Below, piece after piece: positions 5,085 to 5,222 of a DNA stretch of 5,222 nucleotides. Each line of letters opens with the position of its first letter. Position 1 is the first letter of the stretch. Under the pieces are notes generated by a model. It was not told the origin of the DNA, did no database searches, and saw only the letters and a program-made list of their open reading frames with translations. Source of the stretch: Thioploca sp. (GTDB lineage Bacteria > Pseudomonadota > Gammaproteobacteria > Beggiatoales > Beggiatoaceae); the NCBI GenBank assembly GCA_011371325.1, contig DRQV01000082.1:1-5222 (forward strand), given 5' to 3'. The translations under genes and the position numbers were made by a program.

Positions 5085-5113
5085 ATTAGACTACAGGTTA
5101 TAAACGAAGTCAA
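5085..5113 (-). promoter_or_regulatory. Sigma70-type promoter of the lol cluster
   Basis: On the minus strand TTGACT (5108-5113) and TCTAAT (5085-5090) are separated by exactly 17 bases; each box is one or two mismatches from consensus. Transcription would begin near 5078 and leave a leader of about 37 bases before the permease ATG. It would drive the permease gene and lolD, and perhaps the hemerythrin gene. Confidence 0.55.
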
Positions 5114-5222
5114 GTTACTACAACTAGAAATATTATATCTTTACATATACGGCACTTTATAATTTACTGGATAGTATAATCTTTGAATTTTTAATCATTA
5201 TAATTAATATTCAAATAGTTAA

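Noticed and set aside
5042..5222. Possible gene or RNA at the right edge
   Set aside because: All frames on both strands are interrupted by frequent stops and no tRNA-like or other structured element is visible; only the lol promoter is supported.

Overview
The window is a strongly AT-rich stretch of a Gram-negative chromosome, most likely from a sulfur-oxidising gammaproteobacterium. Two lines of evidence point there. Three genes encode machinery for building a lipopolysaccharide/lipoprotein outer membrane: LptG, a LolC-type permease and LolD. A fourth gene encodes a secreted Gly/Tyr/Asn-rich repeat protein that resembles the sulfur globule proteins (Sgp) of Allochromatium. The low GC content would fit a Thiotrichales/Beggiatoaceae-like or symbiotic lineage, but no rRNA or other taxonomic marker is present, so this is inference.

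Layout: 1-747 (minus) holds the first 249 codons of lptG, cut by the window start. 748-1450 is a roughly 700-base AT-rich gap. It has no clear gene, but it contains a strong minus-strand sigma70-type promoter (980-1008), a possible 35-codon leaderless ORF (864-971), several short palindromes, and an 11-bp inverted repeat beside a TATAAT box just upstream of the repeat protein. 1451-1870 (plus) is the Sgp-like protein, the only gene on the plus strand. It converges on 1886-2404 (minus), a Smr-domain protein with a GTG start. 2405-2610 is an intergenic stretch with a candidate Smr promoter and a possible hairpin terminator for the next gene. 2611-3063 (minus) is a bacteriohemerythrin with all seven iron ligands. 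3118-3798 (minus) is lolD, whose start overlaps the end of the lolC-type gene (3791-5041, minus) by 8 bases. A good promoter for this cluster lies at 5085-5113. The remaining bases to 5222 show no gene.

How the genes work together: LolC-type permease and LolD form the ABC transporter that extracts lipoproteins from the inner membrane for LolA. LptG is part of the LptB2FG transporter that extracts lipopolysaccharide. The hemerythrin sits 54 bases behind lolD on the same strand and may share its transcript, but has no obvious functional link. The Sgp-like protein would be exported to the periplasm, where sulfur globules lie in organisms of the Allochromatium/Beggiatoa type. All genes look intact apart from edge truncation. 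No mobile element, CRISPR array, tRNA or rRNA was seen. I found no clear evidence of an undescribed multi-gene system; the most interesting non-standard features are in the 748-1450 gap.
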